Part shown: piece by piece, positions 16,435 through 24,283 of the stretch
How the letters are laid out: the number at the start of each line of letters is the position of its first letter
Position numbering within the stretch: position 1 is the first letter of the stretch
NCBI RefSeq assembly: GCF_030408915.1
Contig: NZ_CP047654.1
Location: forward strand, 310,001-374,000
Direction: 5' to 3'
Length of the DNA: 64,000 nt
Source of the DNA: Corynebacterium guangdongense
GTDB taxonomy: Bacteria; Actinomycetota; Actinomycetes; Mycobacteriales; Mycobacteriaceae
Translations under genes and position numbers: made by a program
The notes under the pieces: model-generated
Databases searched by the model: none
What the model was told of the DNA's origin: nothing
Seen by the model: only the letters and a program-made list of their open reading frames with translations

Positions 16435-16686
16435 CTGTCGAAGATCAATCAGGGAGTGGGCGAGCCGGCCCATCGAGGTAACCCGAGGTTCGTCGCCATC
16501 GCGGGGGCAGTCGGTGCAATCCTCGAGTCCTCGGCGTGGTGCGCCGCTCTTGCCGGAGGCCTTATCAATGAAGACACGGTCGACCGGTCCGCTGGTCTCC
16601 AGTTGGCGATCCGGGTTCTGGGCGGCAGTGGAGACTCGGCAGTACCCAATCAGGAGGCCACCGGGAGACGAATTGTGTTGCGTCAT
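16430..16686 (-). pseudogene. Truncated serine recombinase (resolvase) N-terminal fragment
   Basis: The minus strand reads LIGYCRVSTAAQNPDRQLE, VDRVFIDKASGK, then TSMGRLAHSLIDLRQLV. This is the catalytic domain of a Tn3-type resolvase with the nucleophile Ser in YCRVST. Similarity ends at about 16440, and several conserved residues are lost (MDRLAR became MGRLAH). The open frame runs on to 16237 without resolvase character. The helix-turn-helix half is missing. Confidence 0.75.
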
Positions 16687-16774
16687 GCCCTAGAGGGGTG
16701 CCCCCATCTGCCGAGAAACAGGTGTTTTGGGGTTACCACGACTGCATTGTTTAGGGTCCGCCCCACTGCTGCTC

Positions 16775-16788
16775 TGGGGTATACCCCA
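16775..16788. repeat. 14-bp perfect palindrome between two divergent resolvase relics
   Basis: TGGGGTA and its complement meet without spacer, 62 bp before the plus-strand resolvase start. It may be part of a former resolution (res) site or an operator. Confidence 0.35.
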
Positions 16789-17152
16789 TCTGAACACTTC
16801 CGAGGCTTACATGAATATGGCAGAAGGGCCTGTTCGCTAGGGTGTGTTCATGCCCAACGGAACAGAACCGTCACTACCTCTAGACCTGCCCGAACAGTCC
16901 GGGGTTATCGCCGGCCAGAAGATCGGCTACGCTCGCGTCAGCTCCAAGGATCAGAATTTGGACCGGCCGATGGCCCGTCTCAAACAGGAGAAGGTTTTTC
17001 GCACCTAAACCGATCAGGTCAGCGGCTCGTCCGCGAAGCGGCCCGGCCTCGACGGCGCGCTGACCTATCTGCGCCCGGGCGATCAGTTGATCGTCACCTC
17101 GATGGACCGGCTCGCCCGCTCGCTGATTGACCTGCACCAGATCGTGGACGAT

Positions 17153-18053
17153 CTAGGGCGTGTCTCCTAAAGTCTTGAGCCAGGTGATCACGGCACACAG
17201 CACGACGGCCCCACGGTAAACCACCGCGAGCTTGTCATACCGGGTGGCCAGGCCGCGCCACTGCTTGGCCAGGCAAAACGCACGCTCGACAACATTGCGG
17301 CCCTTGTAGGCGTGGGGGTCAAAGGCGGGTGGGCGCCCGCCTCTGCTGCCTTTACGTTTCCGGGCGGCGATGCTGTCACGCTTTTCGGGAATAACCGCCG
17401 CGATCCCCCTCTTGCGCAGATTACGCCGGATCACCGTCGTTGCGTAGCCCCGGTCAGCCAGGACCGCATCCGGACGCGACCGCGCCCGCCCCGGGCCCAC
17501 GCGCGGGACGTGGATGTCATCAAGTACGGCCTGGAGCATCGCCCCGTCGTTGCGCTGCCCGCCGGTGACCACCACCGACAGGGGGCGGCCATGCCTGTCG
17601 ACGCCGGCGTGAATCTTGCTCGACAGCCCACTACGTGACCGGCCGATGCCGTGACCTGCCGGTTCAGTCAGCGCTAGCGGCAGATTCTTGTGATTCGATT
17701 GCGCCCCCTGTGTCCTGCTCAGGTCGGGTCGTGTTCGTTGCGTGCTGATGGGCACGGGTGATCGAGGCGTCCACGGAGACGGTCCAGTCGATTTTTCCTT
17801 CCGCGTCGGCCAGGGTCAGCAGATAGGTCAGGATCCTGTCCCACGTGCCGTCGGCGCAGTAGCGGCGGTGGCGCTTCCAGACGGTCTGCCAGGGGCCGAA
17901 CTGCTCGCGGGGCAGATCCCGCCACGGGATTCCGGTGCGGTAGCGGTAGATGATGCCCTCGACGATGAGCCGACTGTTGCGAAATGGTCGGCCTCGTCGG
18001 CCATCGCTGCTGGGTAGGAGCTCTTCGATCGTTTCCCATTGATGGTCGGTCAG
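17153..18053 (-). CDS. IS5-type transposase, two overlapping frames
   Basis: Frame A (about 18053 to 17664) reads LTDHQWETIEELLPS, then WQTVWKRHRRYCADGTWDRI and DWTVSVDASITRAHQHA, which includes the first catalytic Asp. Frame B (to 17153) reads GLSSKIHAGVDRHGRPLSVV, VLADRGYA (second Asp) and NVVERAFCLAKQWRGLATRYDK with the catalytic Glu. The two must join by a frameshift near 17670-17700, as in IS427-group elements, or the copy carries a small insertion there. No ATG or GTG start is visible for frame A. The stop codon of frame B uses bases of the target duplication. Activity is uncertain. Confidence 0.75.
17156..17171 (+). repeat. Left terminal inverted repeat of the IS
   Basis: Sixteen bases identical to the complement of 18114-18129. 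Confidence 0.9.
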
Positions 18054-18113
18054 GACGCGAAAGCGGCTCTTGGTGTCACTCGCCGATCCAGTATCGCCCC
18101 ACCGGCAAAACTA

Positions 18114-18129
18114 TTTAGGAGACACGCCC
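18114..18129 (-). repeat. Right terminal inverted repeat of the IS
   Basis: Sixteen bases, exact complement of the left end, followed by the second TA target copy. Confidence 0.9.
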
Positions 18130-18519
18130 TAGCCAGTTGCGGCGTCCCGGTGAAGTTCCTCAAGGAGTGCCAGACCTACTCGCAGGACTCCTCCCCGGTC
18201 GCCAAGCTTATGCTCAGCATGCTGGGTGCGGTCGCGGAGTTCGAGCGCTCGATCATCCGTGAGCGCCAGGCCGAGGGCATCGCCAAGGCCAAGGTGTTAG
18301 TCGAGTTAGTTTGGCTGAGCTGGCGACACGCGTGGAGATTGCGACTGGTCGCGTAGTTCCGGTTCGCCTCACAGGCAATAAACTTCGAGAATAGCCGGAT
18401 TGCGGAAATCCTAGTTCTCGAGTCCGAATGTGGTCCGGAAAATTTAAGTAAGGGCGCGTTTCAACATTCCACCAGCAGGGATTCTCTCGGTTGAGCAAGG
18501 TGCAAGATACATCAATCCT

Positions 18520-19194
18520 CTACCGCACCCACGCCCCACCCATCAGCTCCCCGTCCTCCATCTCCACAATCGAATCCGACACCGTCGTCGCCTCCTCCGG
18601 ATCATGAGTCACAAAAATCGCCGCCGTCCCGGAACGCTTCAATATCGAACGGACATCCACCGCCAGCCGCTCGCGCAGCTTCTTGTCCAGGGCGGAGAGT
18701 GGTTCGTCGAGAAGCACGAGACCCGGGCGCGGGGCCAGGGTGCGGGCGAGGGCGACGCGCTGCGCCTGACCGCCGGAGAGCGTGTCGACGGGGCGCTCGG
18801 CGTACCCGGCCAATCCGACCAGCTCCAGCAATTCCTCAACGCGAGCCAGACGCTGAGCGCGAGAAACACCCGCCATCTCCAGCCCGTAGCTGATGTTGCG
18901 GCCGACGTTGCGGTGGGGGAAGAGCTCGCCGCGCTGAAAGACCATGCCGATGCCGCGCTTGTGGGTCGGCACGCGGGTGACGTCGCGGCCGCCCATCAAC
19001 ACACGTCCCGAAGCCACGGGTTCCAGCCCGGCGATGGCGCGCAGCAGCGTGGACTTGCCGGACCCGGAGGCCCCGAGCAGGCCGAGAATCTCGCCTGACT
19101 TCAGCGAAAGCGACACTCTTCGGACAGCGTGCACCACCCGCGAAGGCAGCCGGTAATCAACAGAAACGTTCTCCAGAACCAGAGCATCGGTCAT
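18520..19194 (-). CDS. thiQ: Thiamine ABC transporter ATP-binding protein
   Basis: A 224-aa ABC ATPase, close to the ~230-aa length of E. coli ThiQ. Walker A is GASGSGKST (41-49), the signature LSGGQAQR is near 138, and Walker B is LVLLDEPLS (~161). The switch His lies in VTHDPEE. It hydrolyses ATP to drive the ThiP channel. Its ATG overlaps the thiP stop by 4 nt (19191-19194), so the genes are coupled. It is the third gene of an operon led by a TPP riboswitch, which is the main basis for the thiamine assignment. Confidence 0.85.
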   Translation of the reverse strand: MTDALVLENVSVDYRLPSRVVHAVRRVSLSLKSGEILGLLGASGSGKSTLLRAIAGLEPVASGRVLMGGRDVTRVPTHKRGIGMVFQRGELFPHRNVGRNISYGLEMAGVSRAQRLARVEELLELVGLAGYAERPVDTLSGGQAQRVALARTLAPRPGLVLLDEPLSALDKKLRERLAVDVRSILKRSGTAAIFVTHDPEEATTVSDSIVEMEDGELMGGAWVR

Positions 19195-20828
19195 GAGCTT
19201 CTCCTTATCCGGGCGGCTTCCGCCAGCACCATGATGGCCGCCGTGCCGACGCCCAGAATCACGGAACCGGCCAGGGCCATGCCGTAGTTGTCGGAACCTG
19301 GCCGGCCCAGCAGGCGGGCGACGAGCACGGGCAGGGTCTGGTAGTCGGGGCTGGCCAGGAAGGACGTGGCGCCGAACTCACCGAGGGAGATGGCGAAGCC
19401 GAAGCCGAAGGCCACGCCCAGGCCCCGCAGCAGGAAGGGAACGTCCACGGTCAGCAGCACCCTGAACGGGCTGGCGCCGAGGGTGGCGGCGGCCTCGCGC
19501 ATGCCGGGGCTGATGGCGCGCAGCACCGGGACGAGCGAACGCACCACCAGCGGCAGCGCGACGACGGCCTGGGCGAGGGGGACGACGTAGGCGGAGTTCA
19601 GCCACTCCACCCGGCCCCAGGTGATGAGGAAGCCGAAGCCGACGGTCACCGCGGAGATTCCCAGCGGCAGCAGCACCAGGCCGTCGAGGGCCCGCTGCGC
19701 CCTGGCCAGGGAACCCGTCGCGGGCCGCGACAGCGCCAGCGCGAGGGGGATGCCCGCCAGCAGCGCGATCACGGTGGCGTCGAGCGCGATGGCGAGGGAA
19801 TGCCGCAGGGCGGAGAGCACGCTGGTGCCGCCGCTGAACCCGGCGCCGGCCTGGCCCAGGAGCTGATAATTGTGCAGGGAGAAGGAACCGTCGACGGTGA
19901 AGGAGCCGAGGACCAGCGCGCTCAGCGGGGCGAGGATGAGCATCAGGGCGGTCGCCACGGTGGCCAGGATGGGGGCGGCGTCGGCGCGGCGCGGGTGCCG
20001 GGTGACACGCGGCTGCAGGTGCAGCGCCGTCTCGGTGCGCGCGGTCAACCGGTTGGAAACGAGGATCGCGGCGACGACGATGAGCAGCTGCAGCGTGGAG
20101 AGTACCGCCGCGGTGCCGAGGTCGAGGTAGACGTTGGTCTGGACGTAGATCTCGGATTCCAGGGTGCCGTAACCGGGCCGGCCGAGGGTCTGCACGATGC
20201 CGAAGGAGGTGGAGCAGAAGAGGAACACCAGGCCGGCCGCCGCGGAGACGGCAGGCCCGATCTGCGGCAGCGTCACCGTGCGGAAGGCCGTGAATGGGCT
20301 GGCGCCGAGGGTGCGGGCGACCTCGTCGAGCGGGGCGACCTGCGCCCACAGCACCCCGACCGTGCGGGCGACCAGGCCGACGTTGAAGAAGATCATCGCC
20401 AGGACGACGGCGGCGACGGACTGATCGAGGCCGAGGACGCCGAGGGGTCCGTCGTCGGCAAGCAGGGCCCTAAACGAAATGCCGACGACCACCGTGGGCA
20501 GCGCGAAGGGCGCGATCATGACGCCGCGCAGGAGTTTCTGGCCCGGGAAATGCAGGCGGTAGAGCGCGTAGGCGGCGGGCAGGCCGAGCAGGACCGAGCC
20601 GGCGGTGGCGGCGAGCGCCATGCCGACGGTCTGGCCGAAGATGCGCCAGGTGCGCGGCTGGGTCAGGACCTCGGCGAACAGCGAGAGATCCGGCGTGCCA
20701 CCGGGGGCGACGCCACGCACGAGCATGGCGCCGACCGGCCAGAAGAAGAAGAGGGCGAGAAATGCCAGGGGCAGGGCCACCAATGCGGCCCCGGCGGCTA
20801 GCGGGCGGCTTCGAAGAGCGTGGTCCAC
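19191..20828 (-). CDS. thiP: Thiamine ABC transporter permease, fused two-domain
   Basis: A 545-aa membrane protein with about 12 helices and two BPD-type permease domains in one chain, like E. coli ThiP (536 aa). Each half has an EAA-type coupling loop: DEVARTLGASPFTAFRTVTL (~residues 175-194) and MREAAATLGASPFRVLLTVD (~440-459). Both call for interaction with a single ATPase dimer. Its start overlaps the end of thiB by 31 bp and its stop overlaps thiQ. It forms the channel for thiamine or its phosphates. Confidence 0.88.
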   Translation of the reverse strand: MDHALRSRPLAAGAALVALPLAFLALFFFWPVGAMLVRGVAPGGTPDLSLFAEVLTQPRTWRIFGQTVGMALAATAGSVLLGLPAAYALYRLHFPGQKLLRGVMIAPFALPTVVVGISFRALLADDGPLGVLGLDQSVAAVVLAMIFFNVGLVARTVGVLWAQVAPLDEVARTLGASPFTAFRTVTLPQIGPAVSAAAGLVFLFCSTSFGIVQTLGRPGYGTLESEIYVQTNVYLDLGTAAVLSTLQLLIVVAAILVSNRLTARTETALHLQPRVTRHPRRADAAPILATVATALMLILAPLSALVLGSFTVDGSFSLHNYQLLGQAGAGFSGGTSVLSALRHSLAIALDATVIALLAGIPLALALSRPATGSLARAQRALDGLVLLPLGISAVTVGFGFLITWGRVEWLNSAYVVPLAQAVVALPLVVRSLVPVLRAISPGMREAAATLGASPFRVLLTVDVPFLLRGLGVAFGFGFAISLGEFGATSFLASPDYQTLPVLVARLLGRPGSDNYGMALAGSVILGVGTAAIMVLAEAARIRRSS

Positions 20829-21826
20829 TGCTTGATCCAGTCATTGCGGTTGGCCGCAACGGTGCTCGGGTCCGGGACGATCGGGTTCTCGGCCAGGGAG
20901 GCGAACTCGGCCCACTCGGCCGGCAGCTCGACGTCCTGGTCGACCGGGTAGACGTACATCGTCTCCGGGAGGCTGGCCTGCACGTCCTCGGAGACCATGA
21001 AGTCCACGAAGGCCTGCGCGCCCTCCTCGTTCTTCGCGCCGTCGACCACGCCGGAGTACTCGACCTGGCGCACGCAGGTGTCCTCGACGTTGCCGATCGC
21101 CCCCGCCATGTACGCGGGCGAGGAGGAGTAGCTCAGCACGATCGGGTAGGGGCCCTCGCCGTCGGCGCCGGAGAAGTCGGAGTAGAACGCGTCCGACCAG
21201 GAGTCGCTGACCTTCGCGCCGTTGGCCAGCAGCTCCTGCCAGTAGCCCTGCCAGCCCTGCCCGAAGTGCTCGACGGTGCCGACCAGGAAGGCCAGCCCCG
21301 GCGAGGAGGTCGCCGGGTTGGTCACCACCGTCAGATCCTGGTACTCCGGCCTGGTCAGGTCCTCGAAGGAGGCGGGCTCCGCGAGCCCCTGCTCGGTGAA
21401 CCACTGCTTGTCGACGTTCAGGCACACGTCACCGATGTCCGTCGCGGTCAACCGGTCGGCGATTCCGTACTCGGCGCCCGGGTTGTTCTCCGGGACGTAC
21501 TCGGCGAGCACGCCCTCGTCGACGGCCTGCTGCGCCGAGAAGTTGTCGATGCCGAAGACCGCGTCGACGGTGGGGTTGTCCTTGTTGAGGATCAGCTGGT
21601 TGAGCACCATGCCGGCGTCCCCGGGGGAGACCGTGGAGATGGTGTACCCGGACTCCTCCTCGAACCTCGCCTGCGCCTCTTCGTCGAGGGTGAAGGAATC
21701 GTGGGTGAGCACGGTGACGGTGCCGTCGGCGTCCTGGCCACCGGAGCCGGCCTGTTGATCCGCCGCCGAGCACCCGCTCAGCGTCAGAGCTGCGGCCGCG
21801 GTGGCGGCGATGAAAAAGTTACGCAT
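20798..21826 (-). CDS. thiB: Thiamine ABC transporter substrate-binding lipoprotein
   Basis: A 342-aa secreted binding protein. The N-terminus is a lipoprotein signal with lipobox LSGC, lipid-modified at Cys19. The mature part matches the ThiB family: VTVLTHDSF (~residues 36-44), NPTVDAVFGIDN, and PGLAFLVGTVEHFG. It captures thiamine (possibly TMP and TPP) outside the membrane and delivers it to ThiP. A TPP riboswitch in its leader confirms the link to thiamine supply. GGAGG before the ATG lies inside a 7-bp hairpin. Confidence 0.9.
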   Translation of the reverse strand: MRNFFIAATAAAALTLSGCSAADQQAGSGGQDADGTVTVLTHDSFTLDEEAQARFEEESGYTISTVSPGDAGMVLNQLILNKDNPTVDAVFGIDNFSAQQAVDEGVLAEYVPENNPGAEYGIADRLTATDIGDVCLNVDKQWFTEQGLAEPASFEDLTRPEYQDLTVVTNPATSSPGLAFLVGTVEHFGQGWQGYWQELLANGAKVSDSWSDAFYSDFSGADGEGPYPIVLSYSSSPAYMAGAIGNVEDTCVRQVEYSGVVDGAKNEEGAQAFVDFMVSEDVQASLPETMYVYPVDQDVELPAEWAEFASLAENPIVPDPSTVAANRNDWIKQWTTLFEAAR

Positions 21827-21832
21827 TGTCGT

Positions 21833-21882
21833 CCTCCATTCAGCTATGGAGGGCGTGTCCGCGCCCTGGCGGGCACGGACAC
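21833..21882 (-). promoter_or_regulatory. Expression-platform hairpins between TPP riboswitch and thiB
   Basis: Two hairpins follow the aptamer on the minus transcript. The first pairs GTGTCCGTGCCC (21882-21871) with 21866-21855 around a 4-nt loop, 12 bp with one G-U. The second pairs ATGGAGG with CCTCCAT or its equivalent (21846-21852 with 21833-21839) around a 6-nt loop and covers the thiB ribosome site. No U-tract is present. This favours control of translation over intrinsic termination. Confidence 0.6.
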
Positions 21883-21895
21883 GGAGATGACTACT

Positions 21896-21989
21896 CGACT
21901 TCCTATGCCGGTACTAACCGGAGCAGGTTCGAGGGTCTGCACTCAAGCACTCTCAGCACCGCGCACGGATGGGCGGGGCTCCCCTGTCG
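21896..21989 (-). ncRNA. TPP riboswitch (THI element)
   Basis: On the minus strand the hallmarks appear in order: GGGGAGC, GGTGCTGAGAG, GACCCT, GAACCTG, CCGGTTAGTACCGGC and ATAGGAAG. CGAC at the 5' end pairs with GTCG at the 3' end to close helix P1. Thiamine pyrophosphate binding is expected to switch off the thiBPQ operon that begins 70 bp downstream. Confidence 0.95.
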
Positions 21990-22044
21990 TTGCTGTTCAA
22001 CTTAACAGCGGGCGGGACGGGGAGCAATGTGGCCCCGCCGCGGA

Positions 22045-22064
22045 CTGTGACCGCATAGTCACAG
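22045..22064. promoter_or_regulatory. Inverted repeat, possible operator
   Basis: Perfect 7-nt arms CTGTGAC and GTCACAG with a 6-nt spacer, 33 bp upstream of the PNPOx-fold gene. It resembles CRP/GlxR-type sites, but the TGTGA half-sites are 8 nt apart instead of 6. Confidence 0.45.
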
Positions 22065-22096
22065 CGCAGGCGCAGGAACAGTGGGACAATGGGGAT

Positions 22097-22525
22097 ATGA
22101 CCACTCCCAATGAATACACCCGGATCCTGACTCCGGAGGAGTCCCTCGAGCTGCTGGCCACCCAGACCTTCGGCCGCCTCGTCGTCCAGCGCACGGACGA
22201 CATCGATCTCTTCCCGCTCAACTACGCCGTCCACGACGGCAAGATCTACTTCCGCACCGCCGAGGGCACCAAGCTCTTCAGCGTCCGCCTTGACCATGAG
22301 GTGCTGTTCGAGGCGGACCACGTCGACCATGAGGCGCACGAGGCATGGTCCGTGATCATCAAGGGGTCGGCCCGCCCGCTGGTCTCCAGCGCGGAAACCC
22401 TGGCCGCCGAGGACTACGGGCTGGAGCCGTGGCTGCCTTCCTTCAAGTACAACTTCGTCGAGATCACCCCGCGGGACATCTCCGGACGCAAGTTCAGGCT
22501 GGGTGAGGAGCCGCAGCGCTACTGA
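22097..22525 (+). CDS. Pyridoxamine 5'-phosphate oxidase-fold protein (FMN/F420-type)
   Basis: A 142-aa single-domain split-barrel protein. The conserved start is ESLELLATQTFGRLVV, followed by LFPLNYAVHDGKIYFRTAEGTKL, typical of small actinobacterial PNPOx-like proteins that bind FMN, F420 or heme. The C-terminal FVEITPRDISGRKF is also typical. Whether it is an enzyme or a flavin-binding stress protein cannot be told. The ATG at 22097 begins the homologous region; a far longer upstream open frame is chance coding-free sequence through the riboswitch. No good ribosome site is seen (GGGGAT directly precedes the ATG). Confidence 0.75.
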   Translation: MTTPNEYTRILTPEESLELLATQTFGRLVVQRTDDIDLFPLNYAVHDGKIYFRTAEGTKLFSVRLDHEVLFEADHVDHEAHEAWSVIIKGSARPLVSSAETLAAEDYGLEPWLPSFKYNFVEITPRDISGRKFRLGEEPQRY

Positions 22526-22728
22526 TCTGTCAGGTCGAGTCTCTCAGCGGCTGGCGTAGCCCGGCGTTCCGGTCTCAACCGTGCGCGGCGAACCGCTGAA
22601 GGCGATGGTCTGCCGGGAAAATCCCTGATCCGGTACTGAGGTGCTCGCACCGATATCGCCGATCCGTCCCGGACCGGACCGGGCGAGCCTAAGATCGAGG
22701 TCACACGCCGCCGACCGAAAGGCCTCCC

Positions 22729-23388
22729 ATGTTCCGCTCCCTCGCCGCCACCCTCGCCGCCGCAGCACTGACCGTCGCCCTGGTGCCGGCCGCCGGCGCC
22801 CAGCAGTCCTCGCCGACCGATTTCCTCGACGGCGGCCGCCTGGCCGGCGGCTCCTCCCAGCTGGCCCCGACGGGCTTCAGCCCGAATCCGCTGCCCGAGT
22901 ACGGCGGGAAGATCGACCTGGAGCGCTACGCCGGCACCTGGTACCAGGTCGCCGCGGTTCCCCAGCCGTTCACTCTGCAGTGCGTGGACAATGTCACCGC
23001 CGAGTACGCGGTCATCGATCAGGACACCATCTCGGTCCGCAACTCCTGCGGCACCCCGTGGGGCGACCGCTCTGCCATCGAAGGATTCGCCGACGTGCGC
23101 TCCGACGCCTCCCTGCGCGTGAACTTCGGCGGCATCCCCTTCCAGGACCCGAACGGCCCGGTCAACTACCGTGTGACCTGGCTGGCCGACGACTACTCGC
23201 TGGCGATCGTCGGCGACCCGGACCGCAGGTCCGGGTTCATTCTCTCCCGCACGCCCAGCCTCAGCGCCGAGCAGTGGTCCACCGCGCGCGCCGTGGTCCA
23301 GGACCGGGGCTGGTGGGACTGCGCGTTCGTCACCTACCCGGTGGCCGGCGGAAAGACCACGCACCAGTCGCTGTGCGCGCTGAGCTAA
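22729..23388 (+). CDS. Secreted lipocalin family protein (Blc-like)
   Basis: A 219-aa exported protein with a Sec signal peptide (residues 1-24, cleavage after AGA). The lipocalin first motif is LERYAGTWYQVA (~64-75). NYRVTWLADDYSLAIVGDP (~145-163) is the third-strand region. Two Cys pairs could make disulfides. Bacterial lipocalins bind fatty acids or lysophospholipids, but the ligand is unknown. GAAAGG lies 7 nt before the ATG, and TAAGAT ~40 nt upstream may be a -10 box. It is monocistronic. Confidence 0.85.
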   Translation: MFRSLAATLAAAALTVALVPAAGAQQSSPTDFLDGGRLAGGSSQLAPTGFSPNPLPEYGGKIDLERYAGTWYQVAAVPQPFTLQCVDNVTAEYAVIDQDTISVRNSCGTPWGDRSAIEGFADVRSDASLRVNFGGIPFQDPNGPVNYRVTWLADDYSLAIVGDPDRRSGFILSRTPSLSAEQWSTARAVVQDRGWWDCAFVTYPVAGGKTTHQSLCALS

Positions 23389-23416
23389 CAGGGCCGCACC
23401 GGCGGGTGTCTGACAG

Positions 23417-24283
23417 TCAGCGGGCGTCGAGAATCATCGCCGCCAGCTCATGGGGGACGATCTCCGCCGGCCACTGCGGAATCTCACCGTTCGGGGCCCA
23501 GGCCACCACCCAGGATTCCTTCTCCCGGTCGCTGTCGCCGCCGTGCCCGCCCTCGTCACGGTGGCCGTGATCGGTGGTGATGACGACGAGCCAGTCTTCA
23601 CCCAGCTCTTCATGCCGCATGGTCACCTTGTCGATGATGCTGGACACGTGCGTGTCGACGCGCCGGATGGCGTCGCGGTACTCCGAGCCCATGACGCCGA
23701 AGACGTGGCCGGCGTCGTCGATGTCGCAGAAGTAGGTGAAGCCGATGTCGAAGCCGCCGTTGGCGGGCAGGAGCTTGGCCGCGGTGGCCGCGGCGATGTC
23801 GGCGTCGATGCGGATGTAACCGTAGGTCTCCCCGTCGCGCGCGATGACGTTGTGCAGACCCGCGTACTGCTGCTCCATCCGCGGGTGGATGATGGGGCCG
23901 AGCCCGGCCGGGTCGACGAGCACCGGCCAGCCGGCGGCGGCGAAGGTGCGGGTCGAGTGATCCCGGTAAAAGGCCTCCGACAGGATGTCGGGGTGGTGCC
24001 ACAGGTTGGAGCCGACGCAGGAGTTGTCCTTCAGCCCGTGCTCGGCGTGGGTCGTGCCGGTGAGGATGGAGGCCCAGCCGGGGGCGGAGATGGTGGGCGC
24101 CTCCATGGTCTGGCGATGCCAGCTGCCCGCGTCGGCGAGCTGGGTCAGGCGCGTGCCGACGCCCTCCTCGGCGACGGCGTCCCAGCGGGCGCCGTCGAGG
24201 CCGAGGAGGAGGACGTGGCGCGCGGCGGACTCGGCCTGCTGCGCGGTGCTCATGTTGCGGAGGATGGAGTTCACTGTGACCAT
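23417..24283 (-). CDS. Alkaline phosphatase superfamily hydrolase (nucleotide pyrophosphatase/phosphodiesterase type)
   Basis: A 288-aa metallohydrolase. LLGLDGARWD (~residues 22-31) holds the first metal Asp. In APTISAPGWASILTG the nucleophile position looks like Ser, where NPP enzymes usually have Thr. DIDDAGHVFG and TTDHGHRDEGGHGG supply the other metal ligands. The family includes nucleotide pyrophosphatases, phosphodiesterases and phosphonoacetate hydrolase. It is the last gene of the ABC operon, its start overlapping the ATPase gene by 13 bp, so it probably acts on the imported organophosphorus compound. No signal peptide. The start could also be 24253. Confidence 0.8.
   Translation of the reverse strand: MVTVNSILRNMSTAQQAESAARHVLLLGLDGARWDAVAEEGVGTRLTQLADAGSWHRQTMEAPTISAPGWASILTGTTHAEHGLKDNSCVGSNLWHHPDILSEAFYRDHSTRTFAAAGWPVLVDPAGLGPIIHPRMEQQYAGLHNVIARDGETYGYIRIDADIAAATAAKLLPANGGFDIGFTYFCDIDDAGHVFGVMGSEYRDAIRRVDTHVSSIIDKVTMRHEELGEDWLVVITTDHGHRDEGGHGGDSDREKESWVVAWAPNGEIPQWPAEIVPHELAAMILDAR

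Larger units (their letters stand above)
17156..18129 (-). mobile_element. IS5-family (IS427-like) insertion sequence
   Basis: A complete 974-bp element. Perfect 16-bp terminal inverted repeats lie at 17156-17171 (GGGCGTGTCTCCTAAA) and 18114-18129. It is flanked by a TA duplication at 17154-17155 and 18130-18131, inside a CTAG target. It carries a transposase in two frames on the minus strand. It interrupts a resolvase gene. Both ends are intact, so insertion appears recent relative to the decay of neighbouring genes. Confidence 0.9.
16850..18355 (+). pseudogene. Serine resolvase gene, disrupted by an IS and a premature stop
   Basis: Two exon-like parts, 16850-17155 and 18130-18355, together encode a Tn3-type resolvase. 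The 5' part has QKIGYARVSSKDQNLDRPMARL and SMDRLARSLIDLHQIVDDL. The 3' part continues ASCGVPVKFLKECQTYS, MLSMLGAVAEFERSIIRERQAEGIA. Removing the IS plus one TA copy restores the frame exactly across the junction. A TAA at 17006-17008 interrupts the 5' part. After GIAKAK the sequence loses the expected DNA-binding domain; another frame reads VSLAELATRVEIATGRVV up to a stop near 18390. The gene is not functional. Confidence 0.88.

Noticed and set aside
18300..18410. A new gene reading VSLAELATRVEIATG after the resolvase
   Set aside because: It is short, has no start of its own and follows a frame change in a pseudogene; it is better seen as the shifted remains of the resolvase C-terminus or a fusion scar.
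20762..22096. Long 5' extension of the PNPOx-fold gene
   Set aside because: It runs antisense through thiB and the TPP riboswitch; family similarity starts only at the ATG at 22097.
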